DNA of 64,000 nt from Chryseobacterium lactis (GTDB lineage Bacteria > Bacteroidota > Bacteroidia > Flavobacteriales > Weeksellaceae), in NCBI RefSeq assembly GCF_003815875.1, contig NZ_CP033924.1:682001-746000 (forward strand), given 5' to 3'. Numbering within the stretch: position 1 is the first letter of the stretch; each line of letters starts with the position of its first letter. The notes under the pieces are model-generated. The model saw only the letters and a list, made by a program, of their open reading frames with translations, was not told where the DNA came from and ran no database searches. A program made the translations under genes and the position numbers. Of this stretch, positions 19,728 to 28,564 are shown one piece after another.

Positions 19728-20420
19728 TTGATGAAAAAAAATTTTTTAACGATCTTATTCTTCACATTTCTTTTCCCAGGCTTTACTTTCGCACAAAAAG
19801 GGAGTAAAGACATTTTAAAAAGCACAAATATCCCGGAAATTGAAGAATACCTAAAGAACTCGCATCCCGACGATCCAAAGAGAAGCGTGCTGAAACCTAA
19901 GCTCATTGCTTTAAAAAACTCCGAATGGACAAAAGGGAAAAAGAATGCCAGACCTATGGAAGCAAGGCCTGTGATTTCAGACATTCCTAAGAGTGTCATG
20001 AGAAATCCGACCTCTGATGAGGCAGAAGAATTCAAACGGCTACTTGCAGAAACATCTGCTGAGCATAAGAGCAAGACCGTACAACTTCTGAATGCCATGC
20101 TTAATGAAGATATTACAAAGAAGGAAGCTATTCTTTTGTTCAAAAATAATTCGGATTGTAATATTGTACTCAGAATTGAAGGAAAAGGTTTTTACAATCT
20201 TGCTGTGCCTGCTCATGGAGAGAATTTCATTGTGCTCAACAAAGGTTCTTACACCTTGAACAGTAATGTTTGTGATATGAAATATACCTCCCTGAAGGAC
20301 ATAAAAAGAAGTATATTTGTAACGATTGATAATCCGGGGAAGCCAGGAGCAGAATCAAAAAATACCATAGAAGATCCTGAGCCGGAAAAACCTTTGAAAA
20401 AAAAGAAAATAAAAAAATAG
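19728..20420 (+). CDS. Secreted DUF6759-like protein (copy 2 of 3)
   Basis: 230 aa with a signal peptide (ending FTFAQ, about residue 21). It is similar to the gene at 18166 at both ends: DILKSTNIPEIEEYLKNSHP, then DDPKRSVLKPK, and later SDEAEEFKRLLAETSAEHKSKTV by position, SDCNIVLRIEGKG, NLAVPAHGE and NVCDMKYTS. It lacks most of the disordered middle of copy 1 and adds a C-terminal Lys-rich tail (KPLKKKKIKK). Fourteen bases separate it from trmB and 6 bases from the next gene, so the three are probably co-transcribed. Function unknown. Confidence 0.7.
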   Translation: MMKKNFLTILFFTFLFPGFTFAQKGSKDILKSTNIPEIEEYLKNSHPDDPKRSVLKPKLIALKNSEWTKGKKNARPMEARPVISDIPKSVMRNPTSDEAEEFKRLLAETSAEHKSKTVQLLNAMLNEDITKKEAILLFKNNSDCNIVLRIEGKGFYNLAVPAHGENFIVLNKGSYTLNSNVCDMKYTSLKDIKRSIFVTIDNPGKPGAESKNTIEDPEPEKPLKKKKIKK

Positions 20421-20426
20421 ACGGGT

Positions 20427-20864
20427 ATGAAAAAGCTATTAGTCCTTATCGGAATTTCTTCCATGCTAACCAGTTGTAATGTTAATTATGGAGGTTATCC
20501 TATAAGAACCTCCTATCCTGGCGGTAATTCCGGCGGAAGCATAGCCAATACAGATAGAGAATATAATGAACTGCTGAAGACCTACAAACCCGAAACGGCT
20601 GAGGTTCTTAGTGATCTTCTTAATAATGATGATCCTGCCAGCCTGAGAACATCTATCTCGGTAGAAAATAAGTCACCTTGTAATATGGTTCTAACTATAA
20701 GCGGAAACAATTTCTTTAAAAAGATTCCTATCGGTGCCGGAAAAATAGGCTATACAATGATTCCTAAAAATCAAAATTACAGTTTGTCCGGAATGGTTTG
20801 TAATTCGAGATATCAATCTAATAAATACATTACAAGCTCCTATTCTATAACGCTTAGAAACTAA
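20427..20864 (+). CDS. Small lipoprotein related to the DUF6759-like proteins (copy 3 of 3)
   Basis: 145 aa with a lipoprotein signal peptide: MLTSC puts the modified cysteine at about residue 17. The C-terminal half repeats the pattern of the two preceding family members (SPCNMVLTISGNN, then IPIGAGK, then MVCNSRYQSNKYI), including both cysteines, while the N-terminal helix region is missing. A Gly/Ser/Asn-rich linker follows the lipid site. The gene is 6 bases after copy 2 and is closed by a terminator at 20872. It is likely membrane-anchored and may act with copy 2; no function is known. Confidence 0.68.
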   Translation: MKKLLVLIGISSMLTSCNVNYGGYPIRTSYPGGNSGGSIANTDREYNELLKTYKPETAEVLSDLLNNDDPASLRTSISVENKSPCNMVLTISGNNFFKKIPIGAGKIGYTMIPKNQNYSLSGMVCNSRYQSNKYITSSYSITLRN

Positions 20865-20871
20865 AAAATAG

Positions 20872-20897
20872 ACCCACAGAATTCTGTGGGTTTTTTA
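20872..20897 (+). terminator. Terminator of the trmB / DUF6759-like transcript
   Basis: ACCCACAGAATTCTGTGGGT is a perfect 20-base inverted repeat followed by TTTTTATTT. Confidence 0.88.
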
Positions 20898-20992
20898 TTT
20901 GATAAGTTTGAAATTAAATCTACAATAAATAGCAATTTTCCTAAAATTTATTAGCTAATTAAATATTCTACGTATTATATTAAATATTTAAT

Positions 20993-21000
20993 TATATTTA
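20993..21000 (+). promoter_or_regulatory. Possible -7 box for Cys-rich peptide gene
   Basis: TATATTTA is one mismatch from TAnnTTTG and lies about 60 bases before the ATG at 21063; the leader carries purine-rich AGTAGGAAAC. Confidence 0.35.
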
Positions 21001-21062
21001 AAACATATAAATGCGGAATCCGAAAAGCTTATAGAGTAGGAAACAAACTAAAACTAAAAACC

Positions 21063-21248
21063 ATGAAAAATTTAAAGAAAGTCTCAAGAACTGAGCTAAG
21101 AACAATTACAGGAGGATACAGAAGCTGTCTGGATGGCTGCAGTATGGAAATGGGAGAAATGTGCTGTGGCGGTGTATGTAGAATCGGAGTCGTTGTTCCG
21201 ACTACAGACCCGGATTTCCCTGAATTCACAGTATGTCCTAAGAAATAA
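21063..21248 (+). CDS. Cys-rich peptide with double-glycine leader (bacteriocin-like precursor)
   Basis: This 61-aa gene encodes a leader MKNLKKVSRTELRTITGG ending in Gly17-Gly18, the form cleaved by C39-type peptidase-transporters, and close to the leader of the 'bacteriocin-like' small proteins common in Chryseobacterium. The remaining 43 residues contain six cysteines (22, 26, 34, 35, 39, 58) and several Pro/Asp residues, consistent with a disulfide-rich or modified secreted peptide. No transporter, modification enzyme or immunity gene is adjacent, so processing would be in trans. The activity is unknown; it could be a signal or a toxin. Confidence 0.75.
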   Translation: MKNLKKVSRTELRTITGGYRSCLDGCSMEMGEMCCGGVCRIGVVVPTTDPDFPEFTVCPKK

Positions 21249-21263
21249 TTACTGTTATAGATA

Positions 21264-21298
21264 ATAAAAAAACGCTGGATCGAAATCCAGCGTTTTTC
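21264..21298. terminator. Bidirectional terminator between peptide gene and rpsB
   Basis: AACGCTGGAT / ATCCAGCGTT with a 4-nt loop is flanked by A7 on the left and T5 on the right, so it can stop both the + transcript from the peptide gene and the - transcript from rpsB. Confidence 0.88.
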
Positions 21299-21319
21299 TA
21301 TATTAAAGAAAATCTTTAA

Positions 21320-22081
21320 TTATTCAGCATCGAAATCAGCATCTGTATCAGCAGATACTTTTTCTCCTTCTTCTTTAGATTTTTCTTTATCAGCTTTTCT
21401 TTGAGACTGACCTTCTTTGATAGAATCAGAAACAATACTCAAAATCATATCGATAGATTTAGAAGCATCATCATTTCCTGGAATAACGAAGTCTACTTTT
21501 CTAGGATCAGAGTTCGTATCAACGATACCGAAAACTGGAATACCTAATTTCTTAGCTTCAGTTACAGCGATGTGCTCTCTTAAGATATCAACTACAAAGA
21601 TTGCAGAAGGAAGTCTAACCATGTCAGAGATAGAACCTAAGTTTTTCTCTAAGTTAGCTCTTTGTCTGTCAACTTGTAATCTTTCTTTTTTAGATAAAGT
21701 TTCGAACGTACCGTCTTTTTTCATTTTGTCGATAGAGTTCATCTTCTTTACAGCCTTTCTGATAGTAACGAAGTTCGTTAACATACCACCTGGCCATCTT
21801 TCTGTAATATAAGGCATATTAAGTTCTGAAGCGTGTTTTGCAACAACTTCTTTCGCTTGCTTCTTAGTAGCTACGAAAAGAACTTTTTTACCTGCAGAAG
21901 TTAATTTTTCTAAAGCGCTACAAGCTTCATCCAATTTAACTGCTGTTTTATGTAAGTCTACAATGTGAATACCGTTTTTCTCCATAAAAATGTATGGAGC
22001 CATATTTGGGTTCCACTTTCTAGTCATGTGACCGAAGTGTACGCCAGCCTCTAAAAGGTCTTTTACATTTGCTTTTGCCAT
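21320..22081 (-). CDS. rpsB: 30S ribosomal protein S2
   Basis: S2 is a 30S subunit protein needed for S1 association and initiation. The 253-aa protein begins MAKANVKDLLEAGVHFGHMT, with the S2 signature GVHFGH, and contains WNPNMAPYIF, FVATKKQAKE, ERWPGGMLTN and PVFGIVDTNSDP in family order. The C-terminal 30 residues are Lys/Glu/Asp-rich, typical of Bacteroidota S2. It is the last gene of a - strand ribosomal group (rplM, rpsI, rpsB), 182 bp after rpsI. tsf, its usual downstream partner, is missing; a terminator follows immediately. Confidence 0.97.
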   Translation of the reverse strand: MAKANVKDLLEAGVHFGHMTRKWNPNMAPYIFMEKNGIHIVDLHKTAVKLDEACSALEKLTSAGKKVLFVATKKQAKEVVAKHASELNMPYITERWPGGMLTNFVTIRKAVKKMNSIDKMKKDGTFETLSKKERLQVDRQRANLEKNLGSISDMVRLPSAIFVVDILREHIAVTEAKKLGIPVFGIVDTNSDPRKVDFVIPGNDDASKSIDMILSIVSDSIKEGQSQRKADKEKSKEEGEKVSADTDADFDAE

Positions 22082-22263
22082 GTTTTCTGTTTTTGTTAGT
22101 TTACTTTCCGTCTTTTAAACAATCAACAACTTCTTTAGATGGGAGAAGCGTTTGGATGCTAAACGTAACGGGCAATTTTTTGTTTTGATAAATAGATTTT
22201 AGACATAAGATAACAGACCAAAAAAATTCTGAAATCTGAGACCTTGTATCTGAAGTCTGAAAA

Positions 22264-22650
22264 TTAACGTTTTGAGAATTGGAATCTCTTTCTTGCTTTT
22301 TTCTGACCTGGCTTCTTTCTTTCCACCATTCTTGCGTCTCTTGTAAGTAAACCAGCAGGCTTCAATGCTAATCTGAACTCAGCGTTGATCTCGCATAAAG
22401 CTCTTGAAATACCTAATCTGATAACCTCTGCCTGACCTGTATTACCACCACCGAAAACATTTACGGTAACGTCATACTGACCAACAGTCTCAGAAAGGAT
22501 AAACGGTTGGTTTAATTTATAAACCATCACGTCTGTAGAGAAATAAGTTGTAGCATCTTTACCGTTTACTGTAATAACACCAGAACCTGGTCTTACATAA
22601 ACTCTTGCTACAGAAGTTTTTCTTCTTCCGATTTTATGAACTATAGACAT
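22264..22650 (-). CDS. rpsI: 30S ribosomal protein S9
   Basis: S9 sits at the head of the 30S subunit, with its C-terminal tail reaching the P-site tRNA. The 128-aa protein shows the family start [15 protein letters not shown], the [19 protein letters not shown] core and the basic tail [17 protein letters not shown], ending in the invariant KR. It is 6 bases downstream of rplM and certainly co-transcribed with it. Confidence 0.97.
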   Translation of the reverse strand: MSIVHKIGRRKTSVARVYVRPGSGVITVNGKDATTYFSTDVMVYKLNQPFILSETVGQYDVTVNVFGGGNTGQAEVIRLGISRALCEINAEFRLALKPAGLLTRDARMVERKKPGQKKARKRFQFSKR

Positions 22651-22656
22651 AATTAA

Positions 22657-23112
22657 TTATTTAAATTCGTTAACATTAATTGTTTTAGGCTGTTGAGCTT
22701 CATGTTTGTGCTCAGTTCCTTCATATAAATAAAGGTTCTTAAGAATAGCAGATCCTAATCTGTTTTTAGGTAACATACCTTTTACAGACTTCTCTAATAC
22801 TTTTAAAGAATCTTTCTTTTGAAGTTCAGCCGCAGTCATAGACTTCTGTCCACCAGGATAACCTGTATGCCAGATGTAAGTCTTATCAGCCCACTTATTT
22901 CCGGAAAGCGTAATTTTCCCAGCATTCAAAACGATTACGTTATCACCACAATCTACGTGAGGTGTAAAGTTCGTTTTGTGCTTACCTCTCAAAATCTTTG
23001 CAACCGTAGAAGCTAGTCTTCCTAACGGCTGTCCTTCAGCGTCTACCACAACCCATTCTTTATTAGCAGTAGCTTTGTTCGCTGAAACAGTTTTGTAACT
23101 TAATGTATTCAC
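22657..23112 (-). CDS. rplM: 50S ribosomal protein L13
   Basis: L13 is an early-assembly protein of the 50S subunit. At 151 aa it has WVVVDAEGQPLGRLAS, the GKHKTNFTPHVDCGDNVIVLN core by position, and AVKGM-type MLPKNRLG followed by LYLYEGTEHKHEAQQP, all in normal order. It is first in the rplM-rpsI-rpsB group and has a strong upstream promoter at 23159-23190. Confidence 0.97.
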   Translation of the reverse strand: MNTLSYKTVSANKATANKEWVVVDAEGQPLGRLASTVAKILRGKHKTNFTPHVDCGDNVIVLNAGKITLSGNKWADKTYIWHTGYPGGQKSMTAAELQKKDSLKVLEKSVKGMLPKNRLGSAILKNLYLYEGTEHKHEAQQPKTINVNEFK

Positions 23113-23158
23113 ACGTTTTAGTTAAAGATTAAACATAATTTACCCCTAAAAGGGTGTG

Positions 23159-23190
23159 CAAAGGTACAAATTATTTTTGTAACGCAAAAA
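23159..23190 (-). promoter_or_regulatory. Promoter of the rplM-rpsI(-rpsB) operon
   Basis: Read on the - strand, TTTTTG (23190-23185) and TACCTTTG (23166-23159) are separated by 18 bases. This is an almost ideal Bacteroidota -33/-7 pair, about 46 bases upstream of the rplM ATG. Confidence 0.75.
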
Positions 23191-23263
23191 CATATTTCAT
23201 TTAATCTATAGTATAGGAGTTCTCTCCCGCTCTATCAATAGATTTTAACACTTTTTAAGCTTT

Positions 23264-23279
23264 TGGCATAAATCTTGTA
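23264..23279 (+). promoter_or_regulatory. Sigma-54-like (-24/-12) promoter element
   Basis: TGGCATAAATCTTGTA matches the sigma-54 consensus TGGCAYRNNNNTTGCW except for T in place of C at the -12 GC. The start of transcription would lie near 23290. Confidence 0.4.
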
Positions 23280-23287
23280 AAAAGTTG

Positions 23288-23370
23288 TTGCGATGAAAAA
23301 ATACGTTTAGAGGATTCTAAGAACACGGGTGATAAAGCAAAGAGTTTGGTCCCTCAACTCTTTCTTTTAT
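23288..23370 (+). ncRNA. Possible short non-coding transcript
   Basis: This roughly 75-80 base interval runs from the predicted start of a sigma-54-like promoter to a hairpin with T-rich tail (stem AAAGAGTT / AACTCTTT, 23339-23363). It contains only a 5-codon ORF. No other + strand gene lies upstream to explain the terminator, because rplM reads away from it. It could instead be the leader of the DUF3667 gene. Confidence 0.3.
23339..23370 (+). terminator. Orphan hairpin terminator
   Basis: A perfect 8-bp stem (AAAGAGTT / AACTCTTT) with a 9-nt loop is followed by TTTCTTTTATT, with no annotated + strand gene before it. Confidence 0.5.
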
Positions 23371-23433
23371 TAATTTTATTTTAAGATTTACAGTGAAAAC
23401 TTAACGATATCATTACTATATCCTCTAAATATT

Positions 23434-23441
23434 TATATTTG
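23434..23441 (+). promoter_or_regulatory. -7 box for DUF3667 gene
   Basis: TATATTTG, a perfect TAnnTTTG match, ends 22 bases before the ATG at 23464. Confidence 0.55.
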
Positions 23442-23463
23442 TGGCGATCATATTCTGTAATCC

Positions 23464-24570
23464 ATGAGCCACGGAAAATTAAGAGAAGACAAAACCTGCC
23501 TCAACTGTGGGCACCAGGTCGAAGAAAGATTCTGCCCCCACTGCGGACAGGAAAATATTGAAAGCCGACATCCTTTCTATTACCTTTTTACCCATTTTGT
23601 AGAAGACTTTACCCATTATGACGGGCAGTTTTGGGGAACATTGAAAAATCTCATGTTTAAACCCGGAGCTCTTACCAATACATACCTTGAAGGAAAGAGA
23701 CAAAAATTCGTTCCTCCGGTAAAGCTCTATATCTTCGTCAGTTTTATTACCTTTTTTGTATTTGCCCTTTTCCCATTGGTTAATTTAAACTTTGATGGAG
23801 CAAAGGAGCAACACGGCCCGGACAAAGCGAGTGTTTTCGATAAGATGAGAGCTCTTAACACAAATAAAATAGTGGATAGTATAAAAGCTAAACCTATAAT
23901 GACGAGAGAAGATTCTACAACAATTAAAAGTTTAAATGTCTTACCGGATTCTGCTAAAGTAGATGACCTGGAGGAAGCTTTTGATATGAGTAATAAAATA
24001 GATGAGGATGTTCAATATGGAGGCTACAAGACAAGAAAATCTTATGATTCTGCGGCAGCCAAAAATCCTTCCGCTTTTGATTTTATCCAAATACCGATAG
24101 CTCATAAATTCTTCGAGCTTAAAGAAAAGGGGGTTACAAAAGGTGAGATTGCGAAAAATCTTACTGCAACATCCTTTCACAACCTGCCGAAGGCTCTTTT
24201 CATATATCTTCCATTGTTCGCTTTCTTTTTATGGATTTTTCACAACAAAAAAAGATGGTGGTATTTTGATCATGGAATTTTCACTCTCCATTATTTCTCG
24301 TTCCTTTTGCTGAATATTTTATTTGTGTTCCTTATTGTTAAATTGACCAGTCTTACAGATATTGGGGCTATTAACGCTATTCTATATCTGATATTATCTG
24401 TGTTACTAATCTATATTATCGCTTACTTCTTCGTTGCACACCGCCGTGTTTATCATACACACGGAATAGTAAGTTTCTTTATCGGAGGTATTTTGCTTGC
24501 TCTGAATTTATTTGCATTTATGATTTTGGTTGTCGGTCTTGCCCTGGTAAGTTTCCTGATGATCCACTAG
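23464..24570 (+). CDS. DUF3667 family membrane protein with N-terminal zinc ribbon
   Basis: The 368-aa protein opens with a four-cysteine zinc-ribbon-like motif (CLNCG at 12-16 and CPHCGQ at 24-29). It is followed by the DUF3667 core HYDGQFWGTLKNLMFKPG and a first hydrophobic segment (VPPVKLYIFVSFITFFVFAL). A soluble, charged middle part (about 110-225) separates this from three or more C-terminal membrane segments (LFIYLPLFAFFLWIF, then FLLLNILFVFLIVKL, and AILYLILSVLLIYIIAYFF by position). The family is widespread in Bacteroidota and its function is unknown. It is a single-gene unit with its own -7 box and a shared convergent terminator. Confidence 0.85.
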   Translation: MSHGKLREDKTCLNCGHQVEERFCPHCGQENIESRHPFYYLFTHFVEDFTHYDGQFWGTLKNLMFKPGALTNTYLEGKRQKFVPPVKLYIFVSFITFFVFALFPLVNLNFDGAKEQHGPDKASVFDKMRALNTNKIVDSIKAKPIMTREDSTTIKSLNVLPDSAKVDDLEEAFDMSNKIDEDVQYGGYKTRKSYDSAAAKNPSAFDFIQIPIAHKFFELKEKGVTKGEIAKNLTATSFHNLPKALFIYLPLFAFFLWIFHNKKRWWYFDHGIFTLHYFSFLLLNILFVFLIVKLTSLTDIGAINAILYLILSVLLIYIIAYFFVAHRRVYHTHGIVSFFIGGILLALNLFAFMILVVGLALVSFLMIH

Positions 24571-24575
24571 ATATG

Positions 24576-24613
24576 AAAGAGGTTGTCAAATTTGACAGCC
24601 TCTTTTTTTTTAT
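24576..24613. terminator. Convergent terminator
   Basis: The 15-bp stem AAAGAGGTTGTCAAA / TTTGACAGCCTCTTT with one G-T pair is followed by T9 on the + strand. It can serve the DUF3667 gene and the small membrane-protein gene that ends against it. Confidence 0.8.
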
Positions 24614-24942
24614 TTTCTTAATGACTTACTTCCTCTGAAGCTGGCAAATAAATAATAAGCTACAAAAACTGTAGAGAATTTTAAAATGGACGGGATTGCC
24701 AACTTTAATTCAAAAATCAAGGTTCCTATCAGAACCAGAATTCCCATGGCTACAAAAGATAACCCCATTTTTTGAGGCAATGTAATGTCGGGAGTATCCA
24801 GATAGTACGCAATTCCCCATGCAGAACCAAAAGCAAAGGCATAGTAAATATCAAGTCCCAGGTTTTGAGAGCTTAAAAAGAAATAATTGATAAGGAAGCT
24901 TACTGCTGTTCCTAACGCGAAATATATCAAAGCTTTTTGCAT
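24610..24942 (-). CDS. Small integral membrane protein of unknown function
   Basis: I use the ATG at 24942 (110 aa) instead of the longest frame from 25062. A perfect -7 box (TACTTTTG) lies 17 bases upstream of this ATG, and the protein then starts directly in its first membrane helix (MQKALIYFALGTAVSFLINY). Four hydrophobic segments can be seen, the second around YYAFAFGSAWGIAYYL, the third around MGLSFVAMGILVLIGTLIF, the fourth around KFSTVFVAYYLFASF, ending in a basic tail RGSKSLRK. I do not recognise the family. It is monocistronic and divergent from icmF. Confidence 0.65.
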   Translation of the reverse strand: MQKALIYFALGTAVSFLINYFFLSSQNLGLDIYYAFAFGSAWGIAYYLDTPDITLPQKMGLSFVAMGILVLIGTLIFELKLAIPSILKFSTVFVAYYLFASFRGSKSLRK

Positions 24943-24959
24943 GTCTGTAAAATATTCTG

Positions 24960-24967
24960 CAAAAGTA
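24960..24967 (-). promoter_or_regulatory. -7 box deciding the start of the small membrane-protein gene
   Basis: TACTTTTG on the - strand ends 17 bases before the ATG at 24942 and lies inside the longer alternative frame, arguing for the shorter gene. Confidence 0.5.
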
Positions 24968-25162
24968 GAAATTTTAATTTGAGAAATTAAAATTGACTCC
25001 ATTTGAAGTGAAAACGCGTAACTCATTTTAATTCTGTAACTACCGAACTTTTCAACTTTCAAATTTTCAAACCCAAAATAGGGGAGATATAATTAAATAA
25101 ACTATATTAAATTAATGAAAATCAATAACATAAATTCAAACACAAGGTTCTTTTTTTATTGT

Positions 25163-25170
25163 TATATTTG
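25163..25170 (+). promoter_or_regulatory. -7 box for icmF
   Basis: TATATTTG, a perfect TAnnTTTG match, ends 27 bases before the ATG at 25198. Confidence 0.55.
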
Positions 25171-25197
25171 AGAACTTAGAAACTTTCTAGAATTTTT

Positions 25198-28100
25198 ATG
25201 GAAACCCAAAAATATACTCCAACCAACAAGGTAAGAATTGTAACAGCTGCCTCATTATTTGACGGGCATGATGCTGCAATCAATATTATGCGTCGTGTCA
25301 TCCAGGGAACAGGATGTGAAGTGATCCACCTTGGACACGACAAATCAGCAGAGGAAGTTGTGAATACAGCCATCCAGGAAGATGCCAATGCCATTGCATT
25401 AACTTCTTATCAGGGAGGTCACAACGAATATTTCAAATATATCTATGATCTTTTAAGAGAAAAGAATTCACCACAGATCAAAATTTTTGGCGGTGGCGGC
25501 GGTGTTATCCTGCCGGAAGAGATCAAAGAACTGATGACGTATGGTATCGACAGAATTTATTCTCCGGATGACGGTCGTGAACTGGGCCTTCAGGGAATGA
25601 TTGATGATCTGGTACACCGATCTGATTTTGCAACCGGAAAAGATGTTACTGCACAAGATCTGGATGCGATCAGCTTTGAAAACTCAACAAGTATTGCCAG
25701 AATTATCTCTGCCGTTGAAAACTTTTCAGATGAAAAACCTGAATTGGTAAAAGCAATCGACGAACAATCTAAAGATCTTAATATCCCTATCATCGGTATC
25801 ACAGGTACCGGAGGTGCGGGAAAATCTTCTTTAACCGATGAACTAGTAAGACGTTTTTTACGTTCCAATACGGATAAAAAAATTGCTATTATCTCTATTG
25901 ACCCCTCGAAAAAGAAAACCGGAGGAGCTTTATTAGGAGACAGAATCCGTATGAATGCCATCAATGACCCCAGGGTATATATGCGTTCAATGGCTACGAG
26001 AGAAAACAACGTTTCTGTTTCTCCGTTCATTCATTCTGCTTTGAATGTATTGAAACTGGCTCACCCGGATGTGATCATCCTTGAAACTTCAGGAATCGGG
26101 CAATCCGGATCGGAAGTTTCTGATTTTGCTGATGTTTCCATGTATGTGATGACTCCCGAATACGGAGCATCCACACAGCTGGAAAAAATTGACATGCTGG
26201 ATTATGCAGATTTGGTAGCATTAAATAAATCTGACAAACGTGGTGCTCTTGATGCCCTTCAGGCAGTAAGAAAACAATTCCAGAGAAACCACCTTTTATG
26301 GGAAAGCCCATTGGAGGATATGCCTGTATATGCCACAAAAGCTTCTCAGTTTAATGACCACGGGACAACAGAGCTTTATAACAGACTGGTTTCAAAAGTA
26401 AATGAGAAATTTTCAGATTTAAATTTAATTACTTTTGTTGAACAGGAAATTACGGACGAAGTAACGATCATCCCACCAAAGAGAGTACGTTACCTGTCTG
26501 AAATTGTTGAAAACAACAAACAATATGATGCCAATGTTGAAAAACAGGCCGAGTTGGCCAGAACCATGTATCATATTGAAGGAGTAAAAAAGATTATTTC
26601 CAATGAAGTTCTTGATACTGAATATCAAAAAGCAGAAAAACACCTTCAACAGGAAAACATCGATTTCCTAAGAACATGGGATGATACGAAAAAAGCTTTC
26701 CATGCTGAATTTTACTCTTATTATGTAAGAGGTAAGGAAATTAAAGTGGAAACCTCAACGGAGTCTTTATCTCATTTAAGAATTCCAAAAATCGCCTTAC
26801 CAAAATATAATGACTGGGGTGATCTGATCCAATGGAAAGGCCAGGAAAACCTTCCGGGAAGCTTCCCTTATACAGCCGGAATTTATCCGTTTAAAAGAAC
26901 AGGAGAAGATCCTACAAGGATGTTTGCAGGAGAAGGAGGTCCTGAAAGAACCAACAGAAGATTCCATTATGTTTCTGCAGAAATGCCTGCAAAACGCTTA
27001 TCTACAGCCTTTGACTCGGTAACATTATATGGTCAGGATCCGGCTTTACCACCGGATATCTATGGCAAGATCGGAAATGCCGGAGTTTCTATTGCCACTT
27101 TGGATGATGCTAAAAAACTATATTCAGGATTTGACCTGGTCAATGCATTGACTTCAGTTTCCATGACAATCAACGGTCCTGCTCCAATGCTACTGGCTTT
27201 CTTTATGAATGCAGCCATCGATCAGAATGTTGAAAAATATATCAAAGAAAACGGATTAGAGGCAAAAGTTGAAGCTAAGCTGAAAGAAAAGTTTGATGAT
27301 AAAGGATTGGAAAGACCTCAATACAACGGCGAACTTCCTCCATCCAACAATGGTTTGGGATTACAGCTTTTGGGACTAACCGGAGACGAAATAATTCCTG
27401 CGGAGGTATATGCTGAAATTAAAGCTAAAACCATTGCTACAGTTCGTGGTACAGTTCAGGCCGATATCCTAAAAGAGGACCAGGCTCAGAATACTTGTAT
27501 TTTCTCTACTGAATTTGCCTTACGATTGATGGGTGATGTTCAGGAATACTTCATTAAGGAAAAAGTAAGAAACTTCTACTCTGTTTCCATTTCGGGTTAT
27601 CACATTGCTGAAGCAGGAGCAAACCCTGTTTCTCAGCTGGCATTTACTCTGGCAAATGGTTTCACTTATGTGGAATACTATTTATCAAGAGGAATGGATA
27701 TCAACGAATTTGCGCCCAACTTATCTTTCTTCTTCTCCAACGGTATTGATCCTGAGTACTCTGTAATCGGACGTGTGGCAAGAAGAATCTGGGCAAAAGC
27801 TATGAAACTGAAATATGGAGCCGACGAAAGAAGCCAGATGCTGAAATACCACATCCAAACTTCCGGACGTTCTCTTCACGCTCAGGAAATTGATTTCAAC
27901 GATATCAGAACAACGCTTCAGGCGCTTTATGCAATCTACGATAACTGTAATTCACTTCACACGAATGCTTATGACGAGGCAATTACTACACCTACCGAGC
28001 AATCTGTAAGAAGAGCAATGGCCATTCAGTTGATTATCAACAAAGAATTAGGATTGGCTAAAAACGAAAATCCACTTCAGGGATCATTTATCATTGAAGA

Positions 28101-28545
28101 ACTGACGGATTTAGTGGAAGAAGCTGTGTATACGGAATTCGACAGAATTACAGAAAGAGGGGGTGTTCTTGGAGCGATGGAAACAATGTACCAACGTTCT
28201 AAAATTCAGGAAGAATCCATGCATTACGAATGGTTGAAGCATACCGGAGAATATCCAATTATTGGAGTAAATACCTTCCTTGGAAAAGATGGGTCACCAA
28301 CTGTTCTTCCGGGAGAAGTTATCCGTTCTACTGAAGAAGAAAAGCAGGCACAGATTGAAGCACTTCACAACTTCCAGAAAGCGAATGAAGATCAGTCTGA
28401 AGAAGCATTAAAGAAATTACAGCACGCAGCCATCAACCAGCAAAACTTATTTGAAGTAATGATTGATGCAGTGAAACATTGTTCTTTAGGACAAATTACC
28501 AATGCTTTGTTTGAAGTGGGTGGTAAGTACAGAAGAAATATGTAA
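25198..28545 (+). CDS. icmF: Fused acyl-CoA mutase (isobutyryl-CoA mutase type, IcmF)
   Basis: IcmF proteins are adenosylcobalamin-dependent mutases that interconvert isobutyryl-CoA and butyryl-CoA (some act on pivalyl- or isovaleryl-CoA), fused to their own G-protein chaperone. The 1115 aa here follow that order. An N-terminal B12-binding domain carries DGHDAA (D22, axial-ligand His24) and GGGGV. A MeaB/ArgK-like GTPase has a Walker A GTGGAGKS (203-210) and NKSD. A C-terminal TIM-barrel mutase half begins near residue 540, with [20 protein letters not shown] typical of IcmF rather than of plain methylmalonyl-CoA mutase. The protein needs no separate MeaB. It is monocistronic, with its own promoter and terminator. 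Substrate preference cannot be settled by eye. Confidence 0.9.
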   Translation: METQKYTPTNKVRIVTAASLFDGHDAAINIMRRVIQGTGCEVIHLGHDKSAEEVVNTAIQEDANAIALTSYQGGHNEYFKYIYDLLREKNSPQIKIFGGGGGVILPEEIKELMTYGIDRIYSPDDGRELGLQGMIDDLVHRSDFATGKDVTAQDLDAISFENSTSIARIISAVENFSDEKPELVKAIDEQSKDLNIPIIGITGTGGAGKSSLTDELVRRFLRSNTDKKIAIISIDPSKKKTGGALLGDRIRMNAINDPRVYMRSMATRENNVSVSPFIHSALNVLKLAHPDVIILETSGIGQSGSEVSDFADVSMYVMTPEYGASTQLEKIDMLDYADLVALNKSDKRGALDALQAVRKQFQRNHLLWESPLEDMPVYATKASQFNDHGTTELYNRLVSKVNEKFSDLNLITFVEQEITDEVTIIPPKRVRYLSEIVENNKQYDANVEKQAELARTMYHIEGVKKIISNEVLDTEYQKAEKHLQQENIDFLRTWDDTKKAFHAEFYSYYVRGKEIKVETSTESLSHLRIPKIALPKYNDWGDLIQWKGQENLPGSFPYTAGIYPFKRTGEDPTRMFAGEGGPERTNRRFHYVSAEMPAKRLSTAFDSVTLYGQDPALPPDIYGKIGNAGVSIATLDDAKKLYSGFDLVNALTSVSMTINGPAPMLLAFFMNAAIDQNVEKYIKENGLEAKVEAKLKEKFDDKGLERPQYNGELPPSNNGLGLQLLGLTGDEIIPAEVYAEIKAKTIATVRGTVQADILKEDQAQNTCIFSTEFALRLMGDVQEYFIKEKVRNFYSVSISGYHIAEAGANPVSQLAFTLANGFTYVEYYLSRGMDINEFAPNLSFFFSNGIDPEYSVIGRVARRIWAKAMKLKYGADERSQMLKYHIQTSGRSLHAQEIDFNDIRTTLQALYAIYDNCNSLHTNAYDEAITTPTEQSVRRAMAIQLIINKELGLAKNENPLQGSFIIEELTDLVEEAVYTEFDRITERGGVLGAMETMYQRSKIQEESMHYEWLKHTGEYPIIGVNTFLGKDGSPTVLPGEVIRSTEEEKQAQIEALHNFQKANEDQSEEALKKLQHAAINQQNLFEVMIDAVKHCSLGQITNALFEVGGKYRRNM

Positions 28546-28564
28546 ATGAAAGATCAATATATGA

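Larger units (their letters stand above)
23113..23463. other. 351-bp divergent intergenic region upstream of rplM
   Basis: On the - strand it holds the rplM promoter. On the + strand it holds a sigma-54-like element (23264-23279), a hairpin terminator (23339-23370) and the -7 box of the DUF3667 gene (23434-23441). The segment between the first two + strand elements may be a short non-coding transcript. Confidence 0.6.

Noticed and set aside
24943..25062. 40-residue N-terminal extension of the small membrane protein
   Set aside because: A -7 box lies inside it, and the shorter start gives a membrane helix at once.
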